DNA from: Mesorhizobium sp. YM1C-6-2
GTDB taxonomy: Bacteria; Pseudomonadota; Alphaproteobacteria; Rhizobiales; Rhizobiaceae
Length of the DNA: 64,000 nucleotides
Direction of reading: 5' to 3'
NCBI RefSeq assembly: GCF_003666685.1
Contig: NZ_RCIZ01000008.1
Location: 158,889-222,888, forward strand
Made by a program: the position numbers and the translations under genes. The notes beneath the pieces are model-generated. The model was given only the letters and a program-made list of their open reading frames with translations. It did not search any database and was not told where the DNA came from. How positions within the stretch are numbered: position 1 is the first letter of the stretch; each line of letters opens with the position of its first letter. This document shows positions 49,777 through 58,222 of this stretch, in pieces.

Positions 49777-50808
49777 ATGAAAGCCTATTTCGCCGACGAG
49801 CAGCGCCGCCACGACCCGAAATCGTTCCTTTCTTCAGGCGCGCCGAAACCCAATCCCGAGGTGCCGGAACGCATCGAGCGGCTGCTCGGAGGCGCGAAGG
49901 CAGCGGGCTGCATCGTCGAGCGGCCGAAGAGCTTCGGGCTTGGTCCGATCGCCGCAATCCATACGCCGGAGTATATCGAATTCCTGCAGCGCATCTTCGA
50001 GCGCTGGCAGCGTATCGAAGGCGCCTCGGCCGAGGTGATTCCGAACATCCATCCGATCGCACGCGGCGGCTCCCGCCCCGACTCGGCAGTGGGTCAGGCC
50101 GGCTACCATATGGCGGACACATCTTGCCCGATCTCGGAGCAGACGTTCGAGAGCTCTTGCTGGAGCGCCTGGACCGCGGTCGCCGCAGCCGAAGCTATCG
50201 ACGCCGGTGCGCCGTCCGCTTATGCGCTCTGCCGCCCGCCTGGCCATCACGCCTTCGCCGACGTCGCCGGCGGTTTCTGCTTCTTCAACAATTCGGGCAT
50301 CGCCGCGCAGCGCCTGCGCAAGTCGGCCGACCGCGTCGCGATCCTCGATGTCGACCTTCATCATGGCAACGGCACGCAGGGCGTCTTCTACCGGCGACCT
50401 GATGTGCTCACAGTCTCGATCCACGCAGATCCCGTGCGCTTCTATCCCTTCTTCTGGGGTTATGCCGATGAGCGCGGCGAGGGTCCCGGCCTGGGCTACA
50501 ACCTCAACCTGCCGCTGGAGCGGAAATCGGGCGACGAGATATTCCTCCAGGCGCTTGCCGCAGGCATTCGCCGCATCGAGGCTTTCGCGCCCGACGCGCT
50601 GGTGGTGGCGCTCGGGCTCGACGCCTTCGAAGGCGATCCGTTCGGCGGGCTTTCGGTCAGCACGCCCGGTTTCGCCCGGATCGGCGAGGCGATCGCCGCT
50701 CTCGATTTGCCCACCGTCATCGTGCAGGAAGGCGGCTATCTCTGCGATGCGCTTTCAGACAATCTGACTTCTTTTCTGACCGGCTTCGCCAGTCGCCACA
50801 AAGTTTAG
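49777..50808 (+). CDS. Acetylpolyamine amidohydrolase-like protein (histone deacetylase superfamily)
   Basis: 343 residues. The charge-relay histidines His157/His158 are in CRPPGHHAF, zinc ligands Asp193 and His195 in DVDLHHGNGT and Asp279 in ALGLDAFEGD, and catalytic Tyr318 in EGGYLC. All active-site residues of class II HDAC-like enzymes are present. Bacterial members remove acetyl groups from acetylated polyamines. It follows the GNAT gene by 9 nt. A role in deacetylating an intermediate of the same pathway is inferred. Confidence 0.92.
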   Translation: MKAYFADEQRRHDPKSFLSSGAPKPNPEVPERIERLLGGAKAAGCIVERPKSFGLGPIAAIHTPEYIEFLQRIFERWQRIEGASAEVIPNIHPIARGGSRPDSAVGQAGYHMADTSCPISEQTFESSCWSAWTAVAAAEAIDAGAPSAYALCRPPGHHAFADVAGGFCFFNNSGIAAQRLRKSADRVAILDVDLHHGNGTQGVFYRRPDVLTVSIHADPVRFYPFFWGYADERGEGPGLGYNLNLPLERKSGDEIFLQALAAGIRRIEAFAPDALVVALGLDAFEGDPFGGLSVSTPGFARIGEAIAALDLPTVIVQEGGYLCDALSDNLTSFLTGFASRHKV

Positions 50809-50934
50809 CGATTGGTAGTCTATTAGCCGGTACTGGCAGCAATACTGGACCGCGTGGGGCTGTTTGGTGCAGACTGGTCGGACCAGCGTGAGCCGAGGGG
50901 ATGCGGCCGGTCTGGAAGAGATGGGAAAGCCACA

Positions 50935-52128
50935 ATGGACGCAATCGTAGGAACCACCCAGGAAGCAAAGCCCCCCTTCGACCAGGAGCGTCTCGACCGG
51001 CTGATGGAGGAGGCCGACTTCGACTTCCTCATCGCGGCCTCGAAGCACAATGTCCAATACCTGCTTGGCGGCTACAAGTTCATCTTCTTCTCGGCCATGG
51101 ACGCCATCGGCCACAGCCGCTACCTGCCGCTCGTCATCTACGAGAAAGGCAGGCCCGACCGCGCCGCCTACATCGGCAACAAGATGGAGGCCGGCGAGCA
51201 CCAGAACCGGCCGTTCTGGACGCCGGAGCTGCACACCGCGACCTGGGGCTCGCTCGACGCCGCCGCTCTTGCCGCCGAGCATTTTTCAAAGATCGGCCGC
51301 ACCGACGCACGTATCGGCATCGAGCCGGCTTTCCTGCCCTCCGACGCCTATATCGCGCTCAGGAAGGCGCTGCCCGACGCCAAGGTGTTCGACGCGACCT
51401 CTACGTTCGAGCGCATGCGCGCGCTGAAGACGCCGGAGGAGCTGACGAAGCTGCGCAAGGCTTCCGACCTGATCACGGAATCCATGCTGGCGACCATAGC
51501 GGCCTCGCGTGAGGGTTCGACCAAGGCCGAGATCATTGAGCGGCTGCGCCGCGAGGAGACAAATCGCGGCCTGCAGTTTGAATACTGCCTGCTGACGCTG
51601 GGCTCCAGTCACAACCGTGCTGCCTCGGAGCAGGCCTGGGCCGCGGGCGAGGTGATGTCCATCGATTCGGGCGGCAACTATCACGGCTATATCGGCGATC
51701 TCTGCCGGATGGGCGTGCTGGGCGAACCGGATTCGGAGCTCGAGGATCTGCTGCACGAGATCGACACGATCCAGCAGGCGGCCTTCTCAAAGATCAAGGC
51801 CGGTGCGATGGGTGAAGACGTCATCATCGAGGCGGAGGCCACGCTGAAGACCTCGCCGTCTGCCGCTTTCACAGACTTCTTCTGCCACGGCATGGGGCTC
51901 ATCAGCCATGAAGCGCCGTTCCTGATGACCAACCACCCGGTCGCCTATGAGGGCGTCGACGCCGACCGGCCGCTGGAGGAAAACATGGTGATCTCGGTCG
52001 AGACGACCATGCTTCATCCCAAGCGCGGCTTCATCAAGCTGGAAGATACGGTCGCTGTCACTGCAACCGGCTACGAGATGTTCGGCGACACCGGTCGGGG
52101 CTGGAACAGGGGCGGCACGGCGGCCTGA
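50935..52128 (+). CDS. M24-family metallopeptidase (prolidase/creatinase-like)
   Basis: 397 residues from the ATG at 50935. The N-terminal creatinase-like domain (about residues 1-160) is followed by a pita-bread domain with all five metal ligands: Asp244, Asp255, His318, Glu356 and Glu370. The superfamily includes Xaa-Pro peptidases, creatinase and the ectoine hydrolase DoeA. It lies 126 nt after the deacetylase gene and may have its own promoter. The mix with deacetylase and aminotransferase recalls ectoine degradation but is not the same gene set. Confidence 0.9.
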   Translation: MDAIVGTTQEAKPPFDQERLDRLMEEADFDFLIAASKHNVQYLLGGYKFIFFSAMDAIGHSRYLPLVIYEKGRPDRAAYIGNKMEAGEHQNRPFWTPELHTATWGSLDAAALAAEHFSKIGRTDARIGIEPAFLPSDAYIALRKALPDAKVFDATSTFERMRALKTPEELTKLRKASDLITESMLATIAASREGSTKAEIIERLRREETNRGLQFEYCLLTLGSSHNRAASEQAWAAGEVMSIDSGGNYHGYIGDLCRMGVLGEPDSELEDLLHEIDTIQQAAFSKIKAGAMGEDVIIEAEATLKTSPSAAFTDFFCHGMGLISHEAPFLMTNHPVAYEGVDADRPLEENMVISVETTMLHPKRGFIKLEDTVAVTATGYEMFGDTGRGWNRGGTAA

Positions 52129-52140
52129 ACAGCGGCCGCG

Positions 52141-53031
52141 CTAAATCCGGTTCCGGCTGAACAGGCTCCAGCGCACAGTGCCGAGCCGGATGCGCTCGCG
52201 CGCCACGGTCAGCAGGCCGGAGCTTCCGATGATCGCCAGCCCGGCGATGGCGAGCAGGTCCGGCTTCTCCTGGAAGAACAGCGCGCCCAGTATTACCGCC
52301 CAGACGATCTGCGAATAATGCGTCGACGCGAGCTGGTTGGCCGGCGTGAAGCGCGTTGCCCGGAGGATCAGGATGTTGCCCGTTGCCGCGAAAACCCCTG
52401 CGATGAGCAGGAATGCCGCTTCCTCGATCGTCGGCATTCGGGCGCCGGTCACCAGCATGGCCGCGCCGTTGAACCCAATGATGTAGAGCATCAGGAAGCC
52501 GAGCATGGTCGTGCGGGTCTCGCGTGCCGACAGCGAGCGCATCAAGATGACGCTGAAGGCGGCGAGCAGGGCGACGACCACCGCCGCGACATGGCCTACC
52601 TCAAGTTCCCTGAAGCCTGGCCGCACCACAAGCAGCACGCCGGCAAATCCGGCAAGGATGGCGAACCATCGCCAGGGACCGACCTGCTCCTTGAGCAGGA
52701 AGACAGACATCAGCGTGACGAAGAGCGGGGCAAGGAAGATCAGCGCATAGACCTCGGCCAGCGGGATGGTGGTGAAGGCGATGACGCTGAGCACGCTCGC
52801 CGCGGTGCCAGAAAGCGCGCGCGCCTGCACGGCCCAGGGCCGCTTCATGCGCCAGAAGTGAACGAGCTTCTCATCTTTGGGCGTGGTCAAGGCGATGCAG
52901 ACCGCCGAAACCAGCGTCATGTAGAAGCCGATCTCGAAGACGTTTAGATCGCTGCCGAGCGCCTTCACGGCGGCGTCGCTCCACGAGTAGACGGCATAGG
53001 CGAGGAGCGCCAGCAGGATTCCGTTGTTCAC
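52141..53031 (-). CDS. EamA/DMT-family transporter
   Basis: 296 residues with about ten membrane helices in two EamA repeats. The family ending SSGLLTVARERIRLG follows the last helix. It converges on the M24 gene with 12 nt between stops. It could export or import a compound handled by the neighbouring enzymes, but the opposite strand means separate control. Confidence 0.87.
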   Translation of the reverse strand: MNNGILLALLAYAVYSWSDAAVKALGSDLNVFEIGFYMTLVSAVCIALTTPKDEKLVHFWRMKRPWAVQARALSGTAASVLSVIAFTTIPLAEVYALIFLAPLFVTLMSVFLLKEQVGPWRWFAILAGFAGVLLVVRPGFRELEVGHVAAVVVALLAAFSVILMRSLSARETRTTMLGFLMLYIIGFNGAAMLVTGARMPTIEEAAFLLIAGVFAATGNILILRATRFTPANQLASTHYSQIVWAVILGALFFQEKPDLLAIAGLAIIGSSGLLTVARERIRLGTVRWSLFSRNRI

Positions 53032-53202
53032 GAGCGTCTTTCGAAGAATGACCGCGCCGAATCGGCGGTCTATTCTTCGCTTCTACATCCTCGCGCCTCT
53101 TCGTGCTCGTTAGATTTGTTGCGCCAGGCCCGGGGTTTTTCCGCGTCTCTGCGCAGGCAACGAAAGCGAAGCGGAGTCGCCTCGTCCCCCGGCTTCAAGC
53201 CG

Positions 53203-53625
53203 CTACTCGCCGGCCGGTATGATCCTGAAGTCAGGCAGTTCGCGCAGCCCGCGTTCGGGTCCGGCCGGCGAATAGACGACGAAGAGCTGCATCGGCGCCG
53301 AGCTCGTGTTCAGCGTTGAATGAAAACGGCTTTCAGGCACGAAGACGGTGCATCCCGGTCCGACCTTCTTGGTCACCGGGTTGCCCTCTTCGTCTTCGAC
53401 CATCTGCTCGCCATTGCCGGAGATCACGAAGATGATCTCTTCCGCGCCCGGGTGATTGTGGCGCGTGTGGCCTTGGCCGGGCGGCAGGTCGACGACGCCG
53501 CCCGAAAACCGTGCCGCCCCGTTCACCTCCGGCGCGACGGTCAGAGCCAGCCGGCCCCAGTCGAAGCCGAAGGTGTCGACGTCCTTGGGGTAGACGAACA
53601 TTCTGTTCGGATCGCTCTTGCTCAT
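53203..53625 (-). CDS. Cupin-domain protein
   Basis: 140 residues, a single cupin barrel. Metal-binding motif 1 is in GHTRHNHPGAEEIIFVISG, given here in parts HTRHNHPG and EEIIFVISGNG, and motif 2 is near FVPESRFHSTLN. It may bind a small carboxylate or sugar acid, or act as a dioxygenase or isomerase. It is the last gene of the Tm-1-like set, 29 nt after the TIM-barrel gene. Confidence 0.87.
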   Translation of the reverse strand: MSKSDPNRMFVYPKDVDTFGFDWGRLALTVAPEVNGAARFSGGVVDLPPGQGHTRHNHPGAEEIIFVISGNGEQMVEDEEGNPVTKKVGPGCTVFVPESRFHSTLNTSSAPMQLFVVYSPAGPERGLRELPDFRIIPAGE

Positions 53626-53654
53626 GGTGCTGGTTTCCTCCCGTGTTCTGAAAT

Positions 53655-54491
53655 CTATTTGCGGATCGGCAGCGCCTTGAAATCCGCCGTCTGGTCGCGG
53701 ATCGCCGCTTCGGCCGGGAGGCGCTCCATCGAGCTGGCGCCATAGAAGCCATGCAGGCCGGGGCAGCGCTCGAGGATGTAGCGCGCATCGGCGGGCATCG
53801 AGATCGGCCCGCCATGGCAGAGCAGGATGACGTCGCTGCGCACCGAACGCGCCGCGTCGGCGATCGCGTCGATCTCCTTGACGCAATCATCGAGCGATTT
53901 GGCGCTGGTAGCGCCGATCGAGCCGCCGGTGGTGACGCCCATATGGGCGACGACGATATCGGCGCCGGCCTTGGTCATCGCCTTCGCCTCGTCCGGGTTG
54001 AAGACATAGGGCGTGGTCAGCAGGTCGAGCTTGTGCGCCCCGGCGATCATGTCGACTTCGAGCGAAAACCCCATGCCGGTTTCCTCGAAGCTCTGGCGCA
54101 TGGCTCCATCGAAAAGGCCGATGGTCGGGAAATTCTGCACGCCGGAAAAGCCCATGTCCTTCAGCTCGGCGAGCAGGCGCGGCATGATGACGAACGGGTC
54201 GGTGCCGTTGACGCCGGCGAGCACCGGCGTGTGCTTCACGACGGGCAGCACCTCATAGGCCATTTCCTTGACGATCTCGTTGGCGTTGCCATAGGCGAGC
54301 AAGCCGGCCGCCGAACCGCGCCCCGCCATGCGGTAACGGCCCGAATTGTAGATGATGATGAGGTCGATACCTCCGGCCTCCTCCGCCTTGGCGGAAAGCC
54401 CGGTGCCGGCGCCGCCGCCTACGATCGGCTGGCCGCGCGCGATCATGTCGCGGAATTTTTCCAGGATTTTGGCGCGTGGAATAGCTGGCAT
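53655..54491 (-). CDS. Phosphoenolpyruvate-hydrolase-family TIM-barrel protein (Tm-1 C-terminal-domain type)
   Basis: 278 residues. Features are [22 protein letters not shown], given as [17 protein letters not shown], plus [25 protein letters not shown] and [12 protein letters not shown]. This is the PEP hydrolase-type barrel that forms the second half of the tomato antiviral protein Tm-1 and its fungal relatives. In bacteria it usually pairs with a UPF0261 protein, as here 25 nt upstream. The reaction is not established for this branch. Confidence 0.88.
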   Translation of the reverse strand: MPAIPRAKILEKFRDMIARGQPIVGGGAGTGLSAKAEEAGGIDLIIIYNSGRYRMAGRGSAAGLLAYGNANEIVKEMAYEVLPVVKHTPVLAGVNGTDPFVIMPRLLAELKDMGFSGVQNFPTIGLFDGAMRQSFEETGMGFSLEVDMIAGAHKLDLLTTPYVFNPDEAKAMTKAGADIVVAHMGVTTGGSIGATSAKSLDDCVKEIDAIADAARSVRSDVILLCHGGPISMPADARYILERCPGLHGFYGASSMERLPAEAAIRDQTADFKALPIRK

Positions 54492-54516
54492 CTGGTCCTC
54501 GGGTTACGTGCTTATG

Positions 54517-55710
54517 TCAGCGGATGATCTCGCGAAAAGCCGCGACCGCGGCTTCGGCGAATTCCGGATCGTTGATGTGAAGCGGCAGCCGTTCGATGCG
54601 GCGGCTGGCCGTCTGCCGGACAGTCGCCTCGAGCGCCGAAAACAACGCGGCGTCGGCTTCCGGATCCCGGAAGGCGCCGCCTTCGATGTCGAGGGCGGAG
54701 ACGCCTTTTTCGGGGATGAGGAAGCGGACTGGTCCTTCGCAGGCGTTGAGTTTTCCGCCGATCCATTCGCCGATGGCCTGGCATTCCTCCGCTGTGGTGC
54801 GCATCAGCGTCACATTGGAATTGTGGTTGTAGAACAGCCGGCCGCGGTGCTTTTCGGGTATTGTCTCCGGGGCCCAGAAGTTGACCATGTCGAGCGCGCC
54901 GACGGAGCCTACATAGGGCAGCCTGGTGCGGGCGATCGCGCCGAACCGGTCCCCGGTCGCCGGCAGCACGCCGCCGAACAGGAAGTCGCAGACCTCAGTT
55001 GTGGTGATGTCCATCACGCCCGACAGCAGGCCGGAATCGGCGAGCTTCTCCATGGTGCGGCCGCCGGTTCCCGTCGCATGGAACACGAGACAGTCGAAGT
55101 CGCCTTTCAGTTTTTCGACGATTTGCGTGACGCAGGATGTGGTGACTCCGAACATGGTGAGCCCGATTGCCGGCTTGCCGTCCCGCGCCTCGACCGGGCG
55201 CGCGGCCATGGCCACGATCGCCGCTGCCGCATTGGCCAGCACGACGCGGCTGATGTCGTTCAGGCCGGCCATGTCGGTGATCGAAGGGATCATCATGACG
55301 TCGGAGACACCGACATAGGGGGCGACATCTCCAGAGGCGAGCGTCGAGACCATGATCTTGGGGAGGCCGAGGGGCAGTTCGCGCATGCCCGCGGTGACGA
55401 TCGAGGTGCCGCCGCCGCCGCCGATGCCGATTATGCCCGCAATATCGTCGCGCGATGTGGCGAACTGCGTGAAAGCCTCCGCCATTGCGGCAACGGCGCG
55501 GCCGCGGTCGCCCGACGCCAGCGCCTCGACGGTGCCGGCTGGCCCATGTCTCGCCACGTCTGCCGCCTTTATGCCCGGCTCGATTGCCGGCGTTTTCGTA
55601 CCGACGTCGACGATGACAGGATTGCCCCCTGCCGCCGCGATCCGCTCTGCCAGATAGGCGAGTTCCTCGCCCTTGGTGTCGGCCGTGCCGACGACGTAGA
55701 TGCGCTTCAA
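54517..55710 (-). CDS. UPF0261 protein, Tm-1-like ATP-binding domain
   Basis: 397 residues. It starts with VVGTADTKGEELAYLAERI, has IGIGGGGGTSIVTAGMRELP and VFHATGTGGRTMEKLADSG. This is the ATP-binding N-terminal half of Tm-1. It leads the Tm-1-like/TIM-barrel/cupin set and starts 77 nt from the TetR palindrome, so it is the likely target of that regulator. Its cellular role in bacteria is unknown. Confidence 0.88.
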   Translation of the reverse strand: MKRIYVVGTADTKGEELAYLAERIAAAGGNPVIVDVGTKTPAIEPGIKAADVARHGPAGTVEALASGDRGRAVAAMAEAFTQFATSRDDIAGIIGIGGGGGTSIVTAGMRELPLGLPKIMVSTLASGDVAPYVGVSDVMMIPSITDMAGLNDISRVVLANAAAAIVAMAARPVEARDGKPAIGLTMFGVTTSCVTQIVEKLKGDFDCLVFHATGTGGRTMEKLADSGLLSGVMDITTTEVCDFLFGGVLPATGDRFGAIARTRLPYVGSVGALDMVNFWAPETIPEKHRGRLFYNHNSNVTLMRTTAEECQAIGEWIGGKLNACEGPVRFLIPEKGVSALDIEGGAFRDPEADAALFSALEATVRQTASRRIERLPLHINDPEFAEAAVAAFREIIR

Positions 55711-55786
55711 CGTCTTCCTCCGGGCCGGATCCTCCGACCGCCCTGGCCGCCTGCAAATGACGACGTTCGTCGCCCTTGCGTTTTTT

Positions 55787-55821
55787 TGAGACGGGCGTAT
55801 CGTATTGATATGCTCGTCTCA
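55787..55821. promoter_or_regulatory. 35-bp palindromic operator between the Tm-1-like set and the TetR gene
   Basis: TGAGACGGGCGTATC and GATATGCTCGTCTCA flank a 5-nt centre; 13 of 15 positions pair. It covers the proposed TetR start codon at 55810. Its place in the divergent gap suggests autorepression plus control of the UPF0261 gene. Confidence 0.8.
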
Positions 55822-56481
55822 CGTCAATCGGATGCCGGCACCAATAGCGAACGTCCTTCCAAGGGCGGGCCGCGAGCCCGTACCGGCCGACTGATGCTCG
55901 AAACGGCGATCAGGCTGATGCAGTCGGGCGCGACGCCGTCGGTCAGCGAGGTCGCCGAGGCTGCCGGCGTTTCCCGCGCTACGGCCTATCGTTATTTCCC
56001 GAGCCAGGCCGCGCTTGTGGGAGCAGTGGTCGATGAGGCGCTCGGTCCCATCCTGACCTGGAGCTCGACCTCGAAGGATCCGGCGCACCGCGTCGCCGAC
56101 CTGCTTGCGACCGGCCTGCCGCGGATCGAAACATTCGAGGCGACCTTCAAGGCGGCGCTGAAGCTGTCCCTCGATCAATGGGCGCGGGGTCGCGCCGGCA
56201 CGCTCGGAGAGGAGCCCGAGTTCAAGCGCGGCCACCGGACCGATCTGCTCATGGACGCACTCGCGCCGCTGCAAGGCAAGCTCCAGCCGCAAAAGCTCGA
56301 ACGACTGGCGCAGGCGCTGTCGCTGGTTTTCGGAGTCGAGGTGCTCACGGTTCTCAAGGACATCTGGGGGCTGGGTGGTCAAGAAACGCAATCTGTGGCT
56401 CAATGGGCGGCCAATGCGCTCGTCCGCGCCGCGCTGGAAGAGGATGCCGCCCCGACGCTGGAAGCAGTGAAGCCGGCTTAA
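55810..56481 (+). CDS. TetR-family transcriptional regulator
   Basis: 223 residues from the ATG at 55810. An N-terminal basic arm (GGPRARTGR) precedes a helix-turn-helix with PSVSEVAEAAGVSRATAYRYF, given in parts SVSEVAEAAGVS and RATAYRYF; the C-terminal ligand domain is all helical. The first ATG lies inside the palindrome and has no ribosome site, so a leaderless transcript or the ATG at 55894 must be considered. The divergent neighbours and the operator suggest it represses the Tm-1-like set and perhaps the ABC transporter. Confidence 0.88.
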   Translation: MLVSRQSDAGTNSERPSKGGPRARTGRLMLETAIRLMQSGATPSVSEVAEAAGVSRATAYRYFPSQAALVGAVVDEALGPILTWSSTSKDPAHRVADLLATGLPRIETFEATFKAALKLSLDQWARGRAGTLGEEPEFKRGHRTDLLMDALAPLQGKLQPQKLERLAQALSLVFGVEVLTVLKDIWGLGGQETQSVAQWAANALVRAALEEDAAPTLEAVKPA

Positions 56482-56823
56482 GCACAACTGGTTCGACCAG
56501 ATTTCGCTGACTGATCGCCCTGCAAAACCTGCCGCAGGTGCGAAATCATTGGCTTTTTTTCGCTTATCATGCAGAACCGGATGAAATTGAAGGGTTTTTT
56601 GCGCAAAATTGTGATCGCAGCCTGCGAGGAGGCTGCCAAGAAAGCGCTTGACGGAACTCTCGGATTGGTAATACCAGATTGAAGTAGAATGGGATCGGGA
56701 AGAGGAACCTGATCCATATCGGAACTGGTCGGGGAGGAGCCTGAGCAGAACCGCCGGGAACATAAGAACTAGTCGAGATCTCGCCCGTCTGAATCGGGCA
56801 GGATACCAAGGGAGGAAGTGGAC
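56482..56823 (+). promoter_or_regulatory. Promoter region of the sugar ABC operon with a TGGTA-A-TACCA inverted repeat
   Basis: 342 nt without a gene. A TTGACG (56648-56653) is followed 15 nt later by TAATAC (56669-56674), a possible promoter. The perfect inverted repeat TGGTA-A-TACCA (56666-56676) covers the -10 region; this shape is common for GntR/FadR-type operators, but no such regulator is nearby. T-rich runs at 56554-56560 and near 56595 may reflect terminator activity after the TetR gene. The GGAGG at the end serves the binding-protein gene. Confidence 0.5.
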
Positions 56824-58137
56824 ATGCGCAGGAAACTGACCGGCATGCTTGCCGGTATCGCGATGACGCTCGCCAGCGGAACGGCGGCGTACTCGCAGGA
56901 ACTCACCATCTTCTGGGCGGAATGGGATCCGGCCAACTACCTGCAGGAACTCGCGAACATCTACGAAGCCGAGACCGGCGTGAAGGTCACGGTCGAAACG
57001 ACGCCCTGGTCGGACTTCCAGACCAAGGCCTTCACCGAGTTCAACGCCAAGGGCAGCGCCTACGACATGGTCGTCGGCGACTCGCAGTGGATCGGCGCCG
57101 CCTCCGAGGCGGGCCACTATGTCGACCTCACCGACTTCTTCAACAAGCACAATCTGAAGGAGGTGATGGCGCCGGCGACGGTGAAATACTACGCCGAATA
57201 CCCGTCCGATTCCGGCAAATACTGGTCGATCCCGGCCGAGGGCGACGCGGTCGGCTGGTCCTACCGCAAGGACTGGTTCGAAGACCCCAAGGAGATGGAG
57301 GCGTTCAAGGCCAAGTACGGCTACGACCTGGCTCCGCCGAAGGACTGGAAGGCCCTGCGTGACATCGCGGAGTTCTTCCATCGCCCGGACGAGAAGCGCT
57401 ACGGCATCGCCATCTATACCGACAATTCTTATGACGCGCTGGTGATGGGCGTCGAGAACGCCATTTTCTCCTTCGGCGGCGAGCTTGGCGACTACGCCAA
57501 CTACAAGGTCGACGGCATCATCAACTCGGAACAGAACGTCAAGGCGCTCGAGGCCTACAAGGAACTCTACGGCTTTACGCCTCCGGGCTGGGCCAAGACG
57601 TTCTTCGCGGAAGACAACCAGGCCATCACCGAAGGCCTGGCGGCGATGAGCATGAACTACTTCGCCTTCTTCCCGGCGCTGGTGAACGAGGCGTCGAACC
57701 CGCACGCCAAGAACACCGGCTTCTTCGCCAATCCTCCGGGTCCGAACGGCGATCAGTTCGCCGCGCTCGGTGGGCAGGGCATCTCCGTGATCTCCTACTC
57801 GGAGAACCAGGAGGAAGCGATGAAGTTCCTCGAATGGTTCATCAAGGACGAGACCCAGAAGAAGTGGGCCGAACTCGGCGGCTATACCGCCAGCGCCAAG
57901 GTGCTGGAGTCGCCGGAATTCCAGAACGCCACGCCGTACAACAAGGCCTTCTACGAGACCATGTTCAAGGTGAAGGACTTCTGGGCGACACCCGAATATG
58001 CGGAGCTGCTGATCCAGATGAACCAGCGCCTCTATCCCTACATCACGGGTGACCAGGGCACCGCCAAGGAAGCGCTCGACGCGCTGGCGGGAGACTGGAA
58101 CGCGACCTTCAAGAAGTACAACCGCGTGCAGCAGTAA
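56824..58137 (+). CDS. ABC transporter substrate-binding protein (family 1, sugar type)
   Basis: 437 residues. A Sec signal peptide covers about residues 1-24 (Arg-Arg-Lys, then GMLAGIAMTLASGTAAYS). The mature protein has ELTIFWAEWDPANYLQ and the family 1 sugar-binding fold. A GGAGG lies upstream of the ATG at 56824; the GTG two codons earlier is unlikely. It captures an unknown sugar or polyol in the periplasm. A strong stem-loop follows, separating its mRNA level from that of the membrane genes. Confidence 0.93.
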   Translation: MRRKLTGMLAGIAMTLASGTAAYSQELTIFWAEWDPANYLQELANIYEAETGVKVTVETTPWSDFQTKAFTEFNAKGSAYDMVVGDSQWIGAASEAGHYVDLTDFFNKHNLKEVMAPATVKYYAEYPSDSGKYWSIPAEGDAVGWSYRKDWFEDPKEMEAFKAKYGYDLAPPKDWKALRDIAEFFHRPDEKRYGIAIYTDNSYDALVMGVENAIFSFGGELGDYANYKVDGIINSEQNVKALEAYKELYGFTPPGWAKTFFAEDNQAITEGLAAMSMNYFAFFPALVNEASNPHAKNTGFFANPPGPNGDQFAALGGQGISVISYSENQEEAMKFLEWFIKDETQKKWAELGGYTASAKVLESPEFQNATPYNKAFYETMFKVKDFWATPEYAELLIQMNQRLYPYITGDQGTAKEALDALAGDWNATFKKYNRVQQ

Positions 58138-58149
58138 GCACGCCTGGAT

Positions 58150-58187
58150 CGGAGGGGGCGGCGGCCCGCCCCCTCCGTTTCTTTTTC
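58150..58187 (+). terminator. Stem-loop with T-run between binding protein and permease genes
   Basis: CGGAGGGGGCGG (58150-58161) pairs perfectly with CCGCCCCCTCCG (58166-58177) around CGGC, followed by TTTCTTTTTC. This is a full terminator shape inside the operon, as often seen after binding-protein genes to keep their expression above that of the membrane components. Confidence 0.88.
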
Positions 58188-58222
58188 AGCGGTCGGAATC
58201 GAAGTACGGGAAGGAACGGGCC

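Noticed and set aside
54352..55809. Long in-frame extension upstream of the TetR gene
   Set aside because: Runs antisense through the UPF0261 gene. TetR-family size and the operator position support a start at 55810 or 55894.
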